A stretch of DNA of 64,000 nt from Aspidiotus rigidus (GCA_035079385.1 JAVHKY010000025.1:19876501-19940500); one strand, 5' to 3'; positions 21,330 through 33,942 are shown, counted from the stretch's first letter. Notes: generated by a model from the letters alone, not told the origin. Made by a program: numbers and translations.

Positions 21330-21635
21330 ACATCACTCTGCACACGGCGTACGGCAAATTTTTCAAAAACCCTCCCATTGAATAGGTTCCCTGCTGAAGC
21401 CACGGCTTCCTCAACAAAGTCGAATGAGGATCTTAATAAACCTGTTCTACAGATAAAATTAGTTTTAATATTGAGAATTTGAAAGTCCCTTTGCTGGCAT
21501 ATATTATGGCTCGGAAGTCCAAATTTGTTCGAGGCCAAATCCTCCATTAGGGTAGGCCAGTTTTCGCCGGACATCTCACGACGCACGACGAATTTCTCAA
21601 AACCCCTCCCCTCCATAGAACAGGTTCCCTGTTAG
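21330..21635. repeat. Two same-orientation right ends of the palindromic-end repeat family
   Basis: AATAGGTTCCCTGCTGAA at about 21379 and AGAACAGGTTCCCTGTTAGA at about 21606 each follow a GCCGGACATC-like and CCCCTCCC stretch. The two are about 225 bases apart. Between them is the CGGCTTCCTCAACAAAGT / TTGAGAATTTGAAAG module also seen at 3.5-3.9 and 8.54 kb. This suggests tandem or nested insertion. Confidence 0.5.
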
Positions 21636-21699
21636 AATTTTAGTAAGTCAAGAAATACTGATAGCTTATATAATTATAAAAGTTAGTTGGCCTCCCATG

Positions 21700-21960
21700 G
21701 TTCTGATATGCAGTAAGCTAGGCTAACCTAGGCTAAAATCGTAGCCTGACATACGCCGCACAAGGCTCATACTAGGCTAAGAAAGTTCGTCAACTAAATA
21801 GCCCAACAACATACAGTATATTAGACCCATACTGGGCTTAGAAACATTCGGAGGCGAACATACAAAGCAAGTAAGCTCGTCTGCTCATTTGCTTAACATA
21901 CAGAAGATTAGGCCTATACTAGGCTAAGAAATACTGGAGGAGTGACGTTAGTATGACGTA
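21700..21960. repeat. Degenerate tandem repeat with CATACTAGGCTAAGAAA
   Basis: Versions of CCCATACTRGGCTAAGAAA occur near 21770, 21828 and 21914, usually after AACATACAGNANATTAG. Non-coding. Confidence 0.5.
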
Positions 21961-24900
21961 ATCATGGCCGAAATAGATGAATCGAAAGTCTTACTGATCG
22001 GTAAAATTGATGTATTAATATAAGCAATATATTACTTCGGTTTCCACAAAATTGCAGACTTGTTTGAGTTGGCTGGGATAAGCAGTACGGTGCAAAGGAG
22101 AGGTGAACTAGCACCGAGTGAGTGACTTTTTTCTTAATGAAAATATCTAATGAATATAATTTTACAAAATGACACAGGGTGGTGACTCACAAAACAATAG
22201 AAAAATATCAACAAAGATAAAGACCGTGAACGGGGTGGTCATATTTGTAGAGGACACGATAACAAATTCCAACAAATTCTGTTTTTCCTAGAAGTTTGAT
22301 ATATTTCATATTTCTACTGAACCCTTGCTCACTACTCTTGAAAGTAAATGAAAATTAACAAGAAATGACACTAATTCGATGATTTTTATCGGTAGAAAAA
22401 TTGGTGCATTCAGGAGGCAAGGAGGCAAATTTTCCTCGATAGAGACTTCAGTGTCAGGAAGATTTACTCAGCTTGTGAGCAAATTGCCGACAAGATCAAT
22501 AGAAGGGACATACTAATCCTCATTCTTCAAACGCATGGGTCAGTTATGGAATCGAAATTGTCTTTGAGTATTTGACCCGTGGGCAGTTTTGGATCAGAAG
22601 TTATGAAGGCACAGTAATTGTAGCTTGATATCAGTTTTTGGACCAAGAGATACGCTAGCATAATCTAACTTACACTATAATTTGCCTTCCAAAAGCAAAT
22701 TTTTGTCAAACTATTTAAACTAGAAATTAACTAGTTACTTCTCTCTTTTTCCTCTCTCTTACTTCTTTTCTTACAATGTAAACTAGAATTCTCGAAAATT
22801 CTTTACCATTTATTACGCTGTATTCATCGGAAAGCAATACACGCGCTTGCGAGTTTCAAGGGAAATGGAGGTGCGAATTTGCGCTCCAACGCTTTTCCCC
22901 GGGAGACCAATAAGGTCTATCGCCTAATGTAACTCTCTCGATGAATGAAGCATAGTTCACCGAATTTTTTTGCGAACGAAAAGGTCGTACATTAGCTGCG
23001 GCAGGATTTTTCATTTTCTATTCGTTTAAAGCACATTTGAGCAAATGATAACGCGGAAAATAATGTAATAGGATCTAATTCTCGTGCGTTGGCGAAAAAT
23101 TTCGATCTTTTATTGTTGCATCGAAGTAATTTGTTTGAGTACATATACGAATCGTGGGTTATTCTCGTTATTTCCCTAGAGAATATATACGGCATCGTTC
23201 AACCACTACGAGTATTTAAGTGACATGTGAACTTACTTTATAATTGGAAAAAAGCTTACGTATTGGATAAGCGCAACAATTATGTTTATCCCTCTACCTA
23301 ATATTCAAGAAGTTGGTAAGGGTTTTGGTTTATATTTTCGCGAGTTATTTCCATCGCAATTCCACCTGTTTTTGAAAACCGTAGTTTTTTTTCCTCTCGT
23401 GAAAATCGCGTACAGAAGAAATCTGTATTACATTTATTCTCCCATTTAAACATGAATTCGCGGGAATTACATACTGCTGCATTTGTAAATATAGAAAATT
23501 TTGCGAAACGCCGTTTCACAATGCAGCGGTTGTTTTCGTTGCACTCTCTTAATCGAATAGAATATTCTGCGAACCGCAAACTATGCCAGCTGGAAAGTAT
23601 GAAAAGTAGGACCGAGCCTACCGTCAAAACAAAAACACCCGAGCCGACGAAAGTTCCATCGCACCCTCCACCCCGTTTTTGTAGGTTAAATTTCTCTGAC
23701 GAGCGACGATATGTTGCAACATTCAGTCTATATACGGTTCTGTTTATTTGTCTGGCTTCTACCGTCGCCTCCACCCGCTTCTCACGCCGGTACTCCTAAA
23801 AATTTCCGATAGTACGCGAAAAAGGGGCACGTTCGTCGAGGTCTTCACAGGTCGTTCATCCGACGCGTACTCTCCTTTCCTCTCTGTGTGTCACTCGATG
23901 GACGGAAAACAACCCTTTTCGACATCGCCTCTCCGCCGAAATAGAAAACGAAACACGGCCCGTCAGTCTCCTGAAATACGCTGCGCCGAATTAGATTTTG
24001 GCTGAAACACAGACGTCGGTCGTCTTGCTCACTCCGTGCGGGGGCTACGGCATACAACGACCTCGCTCTTTATGTTTGTCTGCCCTCTTGATAGGTAGAA
24101 TAAGTAGTTTTCGCCGAATTCGAAGGCGAAATAATTTCGTAATCTTCTGTGTACAGTCTACTTGCTTTCGTATTGTTTTCGTAATTAAATTTTTAATCAA
24201 CGTTTTTGCGTTACTCGCTTCCCTCGAACTTTGTTATTAAACACGGAAAATTCGGAAGGGTTATATTCTCACAATATTATAACCATATTAAAATTATTCT
24301 TCCATTCAAAATGGAGAATAAATAGTATAGAGATATACATGTATATATATTCTTTCGATAGCTTTGGAAATGCTTTTATAATTGCGCGAATGATTGCGTA
24401 AATTTTCGAAGAATGAAACTCGAAAAATTCATCGAATCATTTCAACAATGCATTTTAATTTTATCAGCGTAGCCCCTTCAATTTCCGCGTGACTCCAGCT
24501 AAATAACATTCTTGCGCAAGAATTCATATTTTTTTCAGTTTTTATAAGCTAAGTACATTCAAATCTGGTAGTGATATATTTTTATTTCCAGAACTAACAA
24601 AAATATTGGATTAGCGACTGTCGTTATGAACTTGGTGAAAAAAAAAATGTCCTTACATTTTTTTATCAGAAGATTTGAATGAGTACCATGGCTACAGAAA
24701 ATAGTTGGCGGCAATTTGCACACCAGAAGGGTTCGTGAATTACATAGTGCGACCTGCGATTCGACGAATACATTGACAGTGACGGCTGGGGAAGGAGAAG
24801 CAGTGTTCGGCAACAACTTTGGGAATCCGGAGAACGTGGTTGTGTTAAGAGGACCGACAAAGTCACCTCATGCTCACCCCCCTAAAGTCGAAGAATCACA

Positions 24901-25439
24901 GCGGAAGAAGTTACTTGTCCATATCTTGCAGCTTTTTGTTCCTTGGCCAAAGCGTATATCGTCGCGTTCAGAGTGAGACGCATCCAATGAGTTTTTGCAA
25001 ATCCTACTGAGAGTATAAATGACTTTTGCGAGTTTTAGCAAGCCATTGGCCATAATAATATAACAATCACATAAAATATTTACCAACGACAAAATTTTTT
25101 TATAAATAGTTGAAATTTTTTGATAAAACTCGCGGAACTGTAGACAGTAGGAAAATTCTCCATAGGAATATTGTCCATAAAAAATTTGTTCAGTTGGCGT
25201 TTATTACAGTAGGAATTTCGGAAGTAGGAAATACAGAATAAGACAATTGACCTGGAACCCATACAAGCTTTAAAAGACGTTGGATTGTCAAATTCACTAG
25301 TAATAAGGAAGTTGTTCGGCCTCAAGGTCGATCCGCCACTTCTTAGTTTCCCACAAAGCAGCTGCGTGGATATTTACCGATCTGACATGTGATGCGAAAT
25401 ATGCAGCCATTGCAATTTCTAGTAAACGTACATTCAAGA
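21961..25439. other. Single-copy-looking non-coding stretch
   Basis: No domain is recognised in any frame. The frames at 23298-23774 and 23452-23799 overlap on opposite strands, lack recognisable motifs, and both cannot be real. Unspliced host exons without clear motifs could be missed here. Confidence 0.4.
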
Positions 25440-25620
25440 CATAATCCGACATTTCATGCTCACAATTTTTCGTATTTGGCCTTTGGCTCTATATGACATC
25501 CAGCTCTAGTTTCCATACAGGAATTTAGCCAGTACTGGCAATAGAACAACGCCGTATATTTCAATCTTTGTCTGCTCTTCTGATCTTGGTTGTCAAAGAC
25601 TACGTATTTAGTTTATTTAC
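25440..25620 (-). pseudogene. Possible LINE fragment
   Basis: The minus strand gives LKIEIYGVVLLPVLAKFLYG then RKIVSMKCRI. This faintly resembles the KxxIYxxVVLPxLLYGSETW block followed by a ClRrI motif found downstream of LINE reverse transcriptases. Stops and frameshifts surround it. Weak. Confidence 0.3.
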
Positions 25621-25689
25621 ATTATTTGCATTTGCTGATATATACATTTATCCCTCCATCGCTTGCAATCATTCCTCCAAAACAACAGC

Positions 25690-27240
25690 CACGTAAATAA
25701 GCTGGAACTGTCGGAAAGTGAAAGCTCAGGAGTGCAGCTCTACAAAAGCCGTCACAAATACATGCTACTGCAAATTATAAGAGCTCCAGATGATCAAAAA
25801 CATTTACACTCATCAAACCTAGGAGAGAACGGGAAAAACTTACAACATGATTAAAAACAAATGCAGAGGAGTACATGGAGCAGTGGCTTGCATCGACTGT
25901 TGCTCTTCGCCAAAGTGTAAGGGCACCTACCATAATGAATACAGCTCTATTAGGCACCGTGAAGGGAATTTGAATTGAAAACCTTTCGCCAAATCCAAAC
26001 TCATTGACAGAACACGATGGAAATGCCATTTACCTTGAAATGTTGTTTGGAGGTCAATTCCTGTGGTTCGGTACCCCTACTGACCCGACTGACGTACAGT
26101 CATACAGAATCAAACTCCGTAAAAGAAGGTTTGAATGAAGGGGAGGAGCAAACACCGAGAGAAAGCAAAATATGGAACTGCTATGCAACAGTACAGTTCA
26201 ATTTATGAATGCAGGTACGTCCAACTTTGTAGATACGCTGGTGAAAATTTAAGGACTCTACCCCCATCAGTTACACACTTATTTTGAAACAAAGCAAGTA
26301 CAAGGGTATAACTTCACCGCTATATAATCTATTGGTGCTTCAGGCAACAATCCACCCCAATAGAGATTGATGTTGCTTTAGTAAAGATATGGTACATAAT
26401 ATGAGATCAACAAAGGACCATCGATCGTTGAGACTATGAAAGAATTTCAGTGGGTTGTCCCAAATGAATGACAATTATTAATAAGGAGCCATGATGAAAT
26501 CGGAGATTGCGGATTCACGTCTGAGCTTATCTTGTAAAATACACCAGGAAGTTGGTGCTGACATTGCAGAGTCTTTGAGAAACAAAGTTCGGCTGACGTC
26601 ACTTCCAATACTTGTACACCTCGTGCAGTAAGGAAATTTTGCCGTTAGTGTTTGCAATGTGCTTTTTGATTCGCGCTGGTCATGGTTTTTCATTAACAAT
26701 CTCCGTTGGCATTCTAGAAACAAACAATGGACACAAGGAATTCTCTCTGTGAATAAAAGGTGTACCACAAGTAATATAAATTGCTTAGCAGATGATATCA
26801 GTTATTTGAATAAGCAGGCGTCTCTTACCATTTCCTCACTTCGTGGGCGAGAAAAGAATTGGAACACGGTAGGAGTGAATCGTGTAAGCTCTGGTGTGCC
26901 CTGGAGTGCCCTAATTTCGAGCGAGCGACAGTTATTCCACCAAAATAGAAGAATTCAGAAACCTCGTAAATGTAGTGGCAAAATGTACAGGAACAGTTGG
27001 AAAATGAGAGCTCAAGAGTGCGTTGCAAAAGCAGTTACAATTAAAAGATTTATGCTCATCGAATGTAAAAGGGAATGAGATGGAAAAATGCAATCAGAGC
27101 AGTAGCCTGCATCTATTGTTGCTCTGTGCTGAAATGTAAGGGCAGCTACCCCAAAAAACACGGCCCCACTAGGTACCGTGAGGCGAATTTGAATTAGATA
27201 GGTACCCAAAGTCATTAGCAGAACGCGATGGAACCCCTAT
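25690..27240. repeat. Diverged direct duplication about 1.2 kb apart
   Basis: Sequence at about 25715-26060 recurs at about 27005-27240. Shared phrases are AGCTCARGAGTGC, GTRGCYTGCATC, AARTGTAAGGGCA, YTAGGYACCGTGA and GCGAATTTGAATT-like endings, in the same order. The translation (CIDCCSSPKCKG in one copy, CIYCCSVLKCKG in the other) has a Cys-rich look but no reliable family. It could be an unknown repeat or the decayed exon of a duplicated gene. Confidence 0.45.
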
Positions 27241-30110
27241 TTACCAGAGAATAATGTAAAAAAAATAAGTGAGCGGTAGAAAAATTTGAGGGAAGAATTG
27301 TTGTTGGTAATTTCTGAGTCTACTTCGATGGCTATTCGACGGGTTTTTAATCTAATATACTTACAGCTTGTAAATTTCCTCGCTCCTTCCACAAGATGTA
27401 GTTCTAAGGTCAGAATTTTTTCGAGTCCCTTTCCTGATATTTTCCAAGTCCCTGAATTGGGCAGTCAGACCCAGAAGCAGCTACATCACCATTCATTATA
27501 GGCCTGCCGCCCAAACCAAATCGCAAATAGAAAATTGGTATGAGAAATTGAAATTGCAAAAAAATTGAGGAATCGACGGGAAAGGGAGAAGAGCTAAAGC
27601 CCATTCCTCAAGGTTCGTGGTCTATTTCCAGCCCTCTGAGCCCCCCTTTCCTCAGAACCATGATTTTCCAGAAAAACAACGTTCTTGAATGACGGCAGAA
27701 AACAAATACAGGGAATCATTGAGATAATCTCTTCCAGAAACTCTTTGCATGTCTCGTAGTATATTGCCTTAGCCATGCACGTCTCTCCAAGGCTTCAACT
27801 TTCTGGTCTTACCTAAATGTGTTATAGTGAAAAGAAGCGTGGGTTGATTTATCTCGAACTCACGGTTGGCCCATCTGATCCTCCCCCTCCTCCTGTGACG
27901 CTATTTCATTGGTGTATTATAGTCAGAAAGAGGAAGTTATCACGAAAGCACACACCACAGGGGTTACATCGCATGTCATCAATAAAGAAAATTAACAAAA
28001 AGTATTCCGACTTCTGGTCTTTCTTTCGGTGCGGCAAATTTCACCATTCACGACCCATGTCATATCATTCAAACCGGACAGCTTTCTAACCAAGAATAGT
28101 ATGAGGTCAAAAAGTACTCGTAAGCTATACTTTATTTTCGACTCGAATTGTTTCCCGTCGTATAGAGGAGTTCAACACGTTAAACAGCTCGCCACGAAAT
28201 CGTAGACCAAAATTTATCTGACGTGTACGTATACCCACAGAGCGCTACATAGAAATCGATGAGGTCTTTGACTCGAACTGATGTACTCTAAGTCCATAGC
28301 TTTAAGCGCGCTATTTTCGCAAATACCAGCAGTACGTAAACGATAATTAAACCGCACATTTCGCGAGAAGACTTCCCTTATGCCGGGATGAAATTCATTT
28401 GCTCGTTGTTAGCGGTCAATACGTTCCAACTGCAACAGTACTATACGGAGTGGTGCATAGCCAGCAAATTAAGCTGAAGGTAAATTTTCCTATACCCTCT
28501 GATTACGAGAAAATAAGCGATAAAATTACGTAATTACGCATTATTTGTTTCCGAGGCGAAGTTCGCCAATCGGATCGCCGGGGCGTCCGATGCGTACAAT
28601 ACGAAAACTGATGGACGAGAAAACGTATCCTCGTCTAAAATTATACTTCGGTACCGCATTATATAGAAAAAAGTTTAGCAACGAAGCGTTTTTCCAACTA
28701 TCGTATAACAACTTGCCCGGCATTTGGTTTATACTATCGCTGCTGGTCGCTTCCGTCTAATTCATTCGCAAACTATTTTCCGACTTTTCCACGTCCTGCT
28801 GCTTCGTATTCGTCTTTAAGTTAATTTAATTTTTTCCCGTCGCTAACTCGCATGCGATTCTTTCGCAGAAGTCGATAACGCTCGAATGGGTTTAGGAAGA
28901 AGGGAAAAAAAAGAAATACACACTCATCTGTACCGTACATTACGGAAAGAAAGAGAACCGATAATATAAAATGAAGAGACAAAAAAAAAAAAAAAAAAAA
29001 ACGATGAAACCGTATTGCTTGGTCTACTCTGTATATATATCGTCGTCGTTTCTCGACCCTATCGTGTACATTCCATTAAGATGTTATAAGTACACAGAGT
29101 GTATACTGACAATTTTCAATGTATTGTAGACTATTACAATTCTGAAAAAAAATTCACTCACGTTTCTACTTCGCTTCTCATTAAGTTCCCAACGCCTATT
29201 CTATCGAGATTACCATCGCGAGGCCTAAAACGTCGCGTGCACAATGATCGATCGTGGCCACTGGTAACAATATTCCCCTTCCCGGCTGCCGAACGATAAT
29301 AGTATACTGCACAACATATCAGAAAGCTATTTCGGATCATTTCGTCACTCTCACGAGAATCCGATAAAAAGTCACGAAAAAATTTAATCCGCATAGATAA
29401 AGTACGGACTGCGAAAATCGTGATTCTTTCATTGGCCACGATCGAACGAACCGTGGAAAAGAGACTTTTTTTTCTCTCATTTCTGCGGCGGGAGCAACCG
29501 CGCTGCCTGCCGATGTCGACTTAATTAGTAAATTTACGTAAATATACAAAATAACTGGTTGCGTTTTTATACGGCGTGTCTGTCGTCCTCTATCGGAGCA
29601 ACCAATGTGCAACAATCGCGAAGTGCATCCCGTAAATAAGTCTTCTTACCTTGATTATTGATCATTGATATGATACGCCGTTTAATGCTCTACCTCAACC
29701 GCTTTACAACCGATATATTCTCTTCACCTATGAACTTGAACTTTTCAATGTCGGCGCTATATATTCGCGTTGCAGTTACACCGGAAGAATGCAAATGTAT
29801 GCAGGTAAACGCCACGAATACTACGTTACGTACAATGAGATTCGTTTAATTTTAGGAACTTTCTTCTTTGTTAGTACAAACTATTGTGGGATAAAACGTC
29901 ATATTTAAGGTATCCAGTAGACATTCATAATATACAATCAATTAATGGTAACTTGAGGAAACAAAATAATGCAAACTTTTTGCGAGTAAGAAATAAGTTG
30001 GAAGTTCAAGACGTTCGAATCATGAGCAAAGATATACAATATATCAAACTAGCTTAAAGGGAGGAGGATACTCACAAATTAGTCTGGGAAGGGAGAGCAG
30101 AGACTTTGAT
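27241..30110. other. Non-coding stretch without recognised genes
   Basis: Small satellite-like modules lie near 27400-27450 (TTTTTTCGAGTCCCTTTCC). There is a 20-base A-run at about 28981-29001. I see no domain-bearing frame. Confidence 0.4.
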
Positions 30111-30114
30111 ACAT

Positions 30115-30296
30115 ATATAATCTTCGTAGTTCGGTTTATCTTCAAGAGATGTTTATTCGCTGTTGCTTTACAATTTAATGATCATTGTACCGTATGTACT
30201 ACGGTATAGTACAGATAATATAGATTGCTAAGCATAATAATAATCTCGTGTGCTCTCGAGTCGATGATTCTGCGACTATTGGGTTTCACAGTTTAC
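30115..30296 (-). repeat. 3' LTR of the Ty3/Gypsy element
   Basis: 182 bases, identical to 32966-33147. It contains the palindromic stretch ACCGTATGTACTACGGTA. ACAT flanks it on the outside. Confidence 0.85.
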
Positions 30297-30784
30297 ACGG
30301 CCATACTGACATCAACGTCGTCCCGACGTTGAACTCAAAAAAATATCCTTCAATTTGACAGCTTTGAAGGTTAACATTCTCGTGGCATTAATTGGGGAAT
30401 GAGGATTCAAACCGAGTTTTTCTGGTATAATTTGGTTGAGCACGTTCACGGCCATTTTGACGCACAATGACGTCCTCGTCATTAAGAAAGGCCATTCGGT
30501 CATTCTGACTACAATTTTATCTTGTCGCGTTTGATTCTGTTGAAATATGTGCTGGTATCGTTTTTAATCTTTCTGCGTTCACATCTTCTTCAGGAAAGTG
30601 AAGAGGTTTTTATGTTAAAACAATACATGTCTCAGTAACGAAAATTAAGCCGGCGGATATATCATTACGGCGTTGGTATAATTGTAAATACGCATGGTCG
30701 AGCTGATAAAATGAATCGGAAATGTTAGTGCTGAAACAGAAAACAAAACATAAGAGCACAAAACTCACTACTTGTGATTTGTGG

Positions 30785-31160
30785 CTGAGGTTCACACGAC
30801 AGATCTCTTTTCCTGAGATAAGGTGAACTAGAAATGTTTTGGCTGAGAGTTCACACGACAGATCTCTTTTTCTGAGATAAGGTGAACTAGAAATGTTTTG
30901 GCTGAGAGTTCACACGACAGATCTCTTTTTCTGAGATAAGGTGAACTAGAAATGTTTTGGCTGAGAGTTCACACGACAGATCTCTTTTCTTGAGATAAGG
31001 TGAACTAGAAATGTTTTGGCTGAGAGTTCACACGACAGATCTCTTTCTTTTGAGATAAGGTGAACTAGAGTTATTCATGGCAGGGGTTCACACGACAGAT
31101 CTCTTTTCTGGAGATAAGGTGAACCAGAAACATTATGGCAGGGGTTCACACGACAGATCT
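30785..31160. repeat. 59-bp minisatellite inside the LTR element
   Basis: TTCACACGACAGATCTC starts at 30791, 30850, 30909, 30968, 31027, 31087 and 31145, giving spacings of 59, 59, 59, 59, 60 and 58. Each full unit can fold: GTTCAC pairs with GTGAAC, and ATCTC with GAGAT across a short T-rich loop. The last two units differ from the others (GGCAGGG in place of GGCTGAGA). It lies immediately downstream of the truncated RT. Confidence 0.9.
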
Positions 31161-31189
31161 CAATGACCAAACGGGTACCTAGTGTTCTT

Positions 31190-31345
31190 TGATAGTTATG
31201 CCGTTCAGTTTACGATAATCGACTACCATTCGTCGTTCACCAGTTTTCTTTGGTACAAAAAGAACTGGGCTTGCATACGGTGAAATTAATTCGTGTATGA
31301 TGCCTCTTTCGAGAAGTTCGGCAATTTTTCCCTCTCGTCGCCAAC
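31190..31345 (-). pseudogene. Truncated Ty3/Gypsy reverse transcriptase N-terminus
   Basis: The minus strand reads IAELLERGIIHELISPYASP then VLFVPKKTGERRMVVDYRKL and NGITIKEH. This is the classic start of the Gypsy RT domain (LLxxGII..SPYASPVvLVxKKxGxxRxxVDYRxLN). It is cut off by the minisatellite after about 50 residues. Confidence 0.85.
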
Positions 31346-31521
31346 TTATCAACTGCGGTCATTGTCTGGAGTCGAATATTTATTGTTGCTATTGTACAAT
31401 ATCCTTAGTCTCCAGACGACGCGTGTCGAGCATTCTCAAGGATATACATTAAGTTTCTTTTACTTTCTTCGTTGACATCAGCAGCACTATGCAATTATTA
31501 CAATTTAAGTGGAAGCGATTT

Positions 31522-31836
31522 TCAAAAATGAACTCTTTGTCGTTTCGATAGGTAGTACGTAAGGTCTGGCCTTTCAGTAACATCGCGACCAATCAGGACA
31601 CTGGTGTTGGCAATACATGATTTTATTAAGAGATATTCTACTTCGATGAAAACGTTGTGGATTTTGGTAGAACATACACAGTAGTGAAATACTTCAACCG
31701 CGATATCTTCAATCAAGTTCAATACGACAGGAGTGGTCAGATGCCTTATTTGAACACCACTAAGTGACGTTGCTAAATCTTGCGACATTAGTGAGCGTTC
31801 ACTGCCAAAGATATGCGAGGGTATCAGTGCCGGCAA
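31522..31836 (-). pseudogene. Damaged retroelement protease region
   Basis: A 104-residue frame holds FGSERSLMSQDLA followed by VVLNLIEDIAVEVFHYC and VLIGRDV. These match the aspartic protease of Gypsy elements (DTGSExSLI...ILIGxD). The catalytic Asp-Thr-Gly is replaced by Ile-Phe-Gly, so activity is not expected. Confidence 0.65.
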
Positions 31837-32148
31837 CGTTTACCATCTTGTAGAACGGTCCTATTCATGGTTTTGGTGCTTGATGTCTCTTAGCAGCCGA
31901 GCCAAGAACTTGTTTACTTGCGGCTGACACGTTTGCCACATTCCACCGTGGCACTTGCTCTGCGGATTGGTTTTATGGCTACTTCCCACCAGTTGCGCGG
32001 CAATGCCTGAAGACATGTCCCCCGACATTCATTTCACAGTCAAATTTCCGTAGGAAGAGAGCGAGTTTGGCTGGCGCGCGGCTCTAGGCAGCAACTTGGA
32101 TCTGCTGGCTGAGGTTACCCAAGATCAAATCTTGTTTTTGCCGGTCCG

Positions 32149-32703
32149 TCACACAATTGATAGTTTCATTGTCTGCGCTAGTTGTTGGTGGACACATTCA
32201 AAATGGCTCTGGTCTGGCTCCTTGTAGGTTTCAAAAATTTTGTGAAATTCTAGGAACGCGTTTCTTCTTGTTAGAAATGTTGTTGTAAGCAGTTCCTTCC
32301 ATTCCGGCCACGTGTAGTTGATGGTTGGTAGTCCTTGGTACCACGCCTTCGCGACACCGGCCAACTTCAAGAGGGCAAAGTAGGCCGTCGTTGTACTCGG
32401 CGAATTGTAGATAGCAGCCAGTTCATCAACTTTTTCGAGCCAAAGTTCCACAGTTGTATCTCAAATGGCGGAATAAGGTCCTTGGCCGCCATAGCCGGGT
32501 TGGCGCTACAGGTTGGCATTACACTTATCGTTCTCAATCCGTCGTGAGTTTTGTCCGGCTGGCTTCTCGCATTGTTGGTTGTCGTCGTTCTCCTTCGATC
32601 GCGTGGTTGTACTGGGTTTATTCGACGTTGGTTGTTCGTTTGATAAACGACATTGAATTTGAATTTGTCGTCGTCTCGGTTTCTGGCGTTTGAATTCCTT
32701 CAA
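32149..32703 (-). pseudogene. Ty3/Gypsy gag fragment, frameshifted
   Basis: The 100-residue frame at 32149-32451 begins MELWLEKVDELAAIY and continues with AYFALLKLAGVAKAWYQGLP and WPEWKELL, typical of Gypsy gag capsid (wlekveela...ak.Wy..l). An upstream basic, Gln-rich frame (32506-32703) would be the gag N-terminus. A one-base loss near 32455 separates them. The zinc-knuckle stretch near 31900-32100 is degraded. Confidence 0.7.
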
Positions 32704-32965
32704 CTAGTCGTTAGAAGGCTCAATGGATCGAGTTTCAGTTATCTCATCGGTAGAGCGGTTTCAATTTCGCCAAATATCAAACGCGTATGTTATCTTCACC
32801 ATTGGCTGCTCTGGATTGGTTTCGACGAACTTTGTTTCTTGGGAAGTGGTATCGCATTCAGAATCGCGAGGAGAAAAAAAAAAGTTTTCTTGGTGGCGAC
32901 AACATCTCTGTTTGCTGAGATCGCGCAAGATGGCGTTGAGTTAGGCGCGGCTTATCCCACTTCTG

Positions 32966-33147
32966 ATATAATCTTCGTAGTTCGGTTTATCTTCAAGAGA
33001 TGTTTATTCGCTGTTGCTTTACAATTTAATGATCATTGTACCGTATGTACTACGGTATAGTACAGATAATATAGATTGCTAAGCATAATAATAATCTCGT
33101 GTGCTCTCGAGTCGATGATTCTGCGACTATTGGGTTTCACAGTTTAC
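32966..33147 (-). repeat. 5' LTR of the Ty3/Gypsy element
   Basis: Identical to 30115-30296. Six bases inside it, the minus strand reads TGGGATAAGCC, a position where a tRNA primer site beginning TGG is expected. I could not match it to a particular tRNA. ACAT follows on the outside at 33148-33151. Confidence 0.85.
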
Positions 33148-33151
33148 ACAT

Positions 33152-33940
33152 ATAGTTCATATCTTTCGGCTGAATCTATTTAACTGATTTCCAATTTCTA
33201 CCCTATTTCCTGGATTCAAGTCCGGGTGTCTCAAAACCATGATCTTGAGAATGATGAAATTTCAACTTTCCCGATCCTCCTATCTGATTTGTAGTATCTT
33301 CTTCCAGATGTAACTTGGGAAAATGTTGATTTCTAAGCCATGCCAATCAGCATACTGGTAAAATTCCCCTAGAAGAGCAAGGCGTAAGTGTCGTTACCTG
33401 GTCCCAGAAACTAAAATTGGGCAAGGACTAAAAGTTGGAGGTCTTTGGTTCAAACAACTCTCTAACCGAAATCAGAACTCAGGTAGAAGTAACCGTCCAT
33501 TCCCATCCAGTAGAGTGAACGTGTGAATAATCTGTCCAGCATCTAATAAAGAAATCCAGGCTCTCGCGTACGGCCAAAAATCCTTCCCTCCCCTCCCCTC
33601 GCTGGGACTACAAAAAGTTAAAAACGTTAGTAACATCGGATATAGCTACTAGCATTGAAAACCTTCTCCATCTCAATCTAACCGAAATTTAGGCAACCTT
33701 CACTCAAGTGTTCCATAGCTGCCAGGGTGGCGCAATACGGCCATCCGTTCGCTCAAAGAAAAAGTGCTCTTTAATTACCTCGTTATTACTAGGGCGCACA
33801 AGGACGCTGTGCCCGTGGTCCTCCGGGAGACTTGGTACACATCCAATGTTGAGATCTTTCTTATTCATAGCGATGCGTTGTTAGTCACCACTATCAAATT
33901 TTCTTCTAAAAAATAAGAAAAAAAAAGTAGGTCATGAAAT
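33152..33940. other. Spacer without recognised features
   Basis: No open frame or repeat recognised. AT-rich with a C-rich stretch at about 33585-33605. Confidence 0.35.
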
Positions 33941-33942
33941 TA

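Larger units (their letters stand above)
30111..33151 (-). mobile_element. Ty3/Gypsy-type LTR retrotransposon with identical LTRs, internally defective
   Basis: Two identical 182-base direct repeats (30115-30296 and 32966-33147) are flanked by ACAT on both sides (30111-30114 and 33148-33151), a 4-bp target duplication. The interior reads on the minus strand: gag (about 32700-32149), a damaged protease region (31836-31522), and the start of reverse transcriptase (about 31345-31190). It then runs into a 59-bp minisatellite and a short tail. Most of RT, RNase H and integrase are missing, so it cannot move alone. The LTRs start ATATAAT and end GTTTAC rather than TG/CA. Identical LTRs mean recent insertion, yet the interior is broken. 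It therefore probably moved as a defective copy using proteins from elsewhere. Confidence 0.85.

Noticed and set aside
20937..21482. 181-codon plus-strand frame
   Set aside because: It spans dispersed repeat modules and the right end of a repeat element; no domain, and it overlaps another frame on the opposite strand.
23298..23799. 158- and 115-codon frames on opposite strands
   Set aside because: They overlap, neither has a motif, and both cannot be coding; probably chance openness in a CG-containing stretch.
30785..31160. CRISPR-like array at the 59-bp repeats
   Set aside because: The units are contiguous near-identical minisatellite copies with no unique spacers, inside a eukaryotic LTR element.
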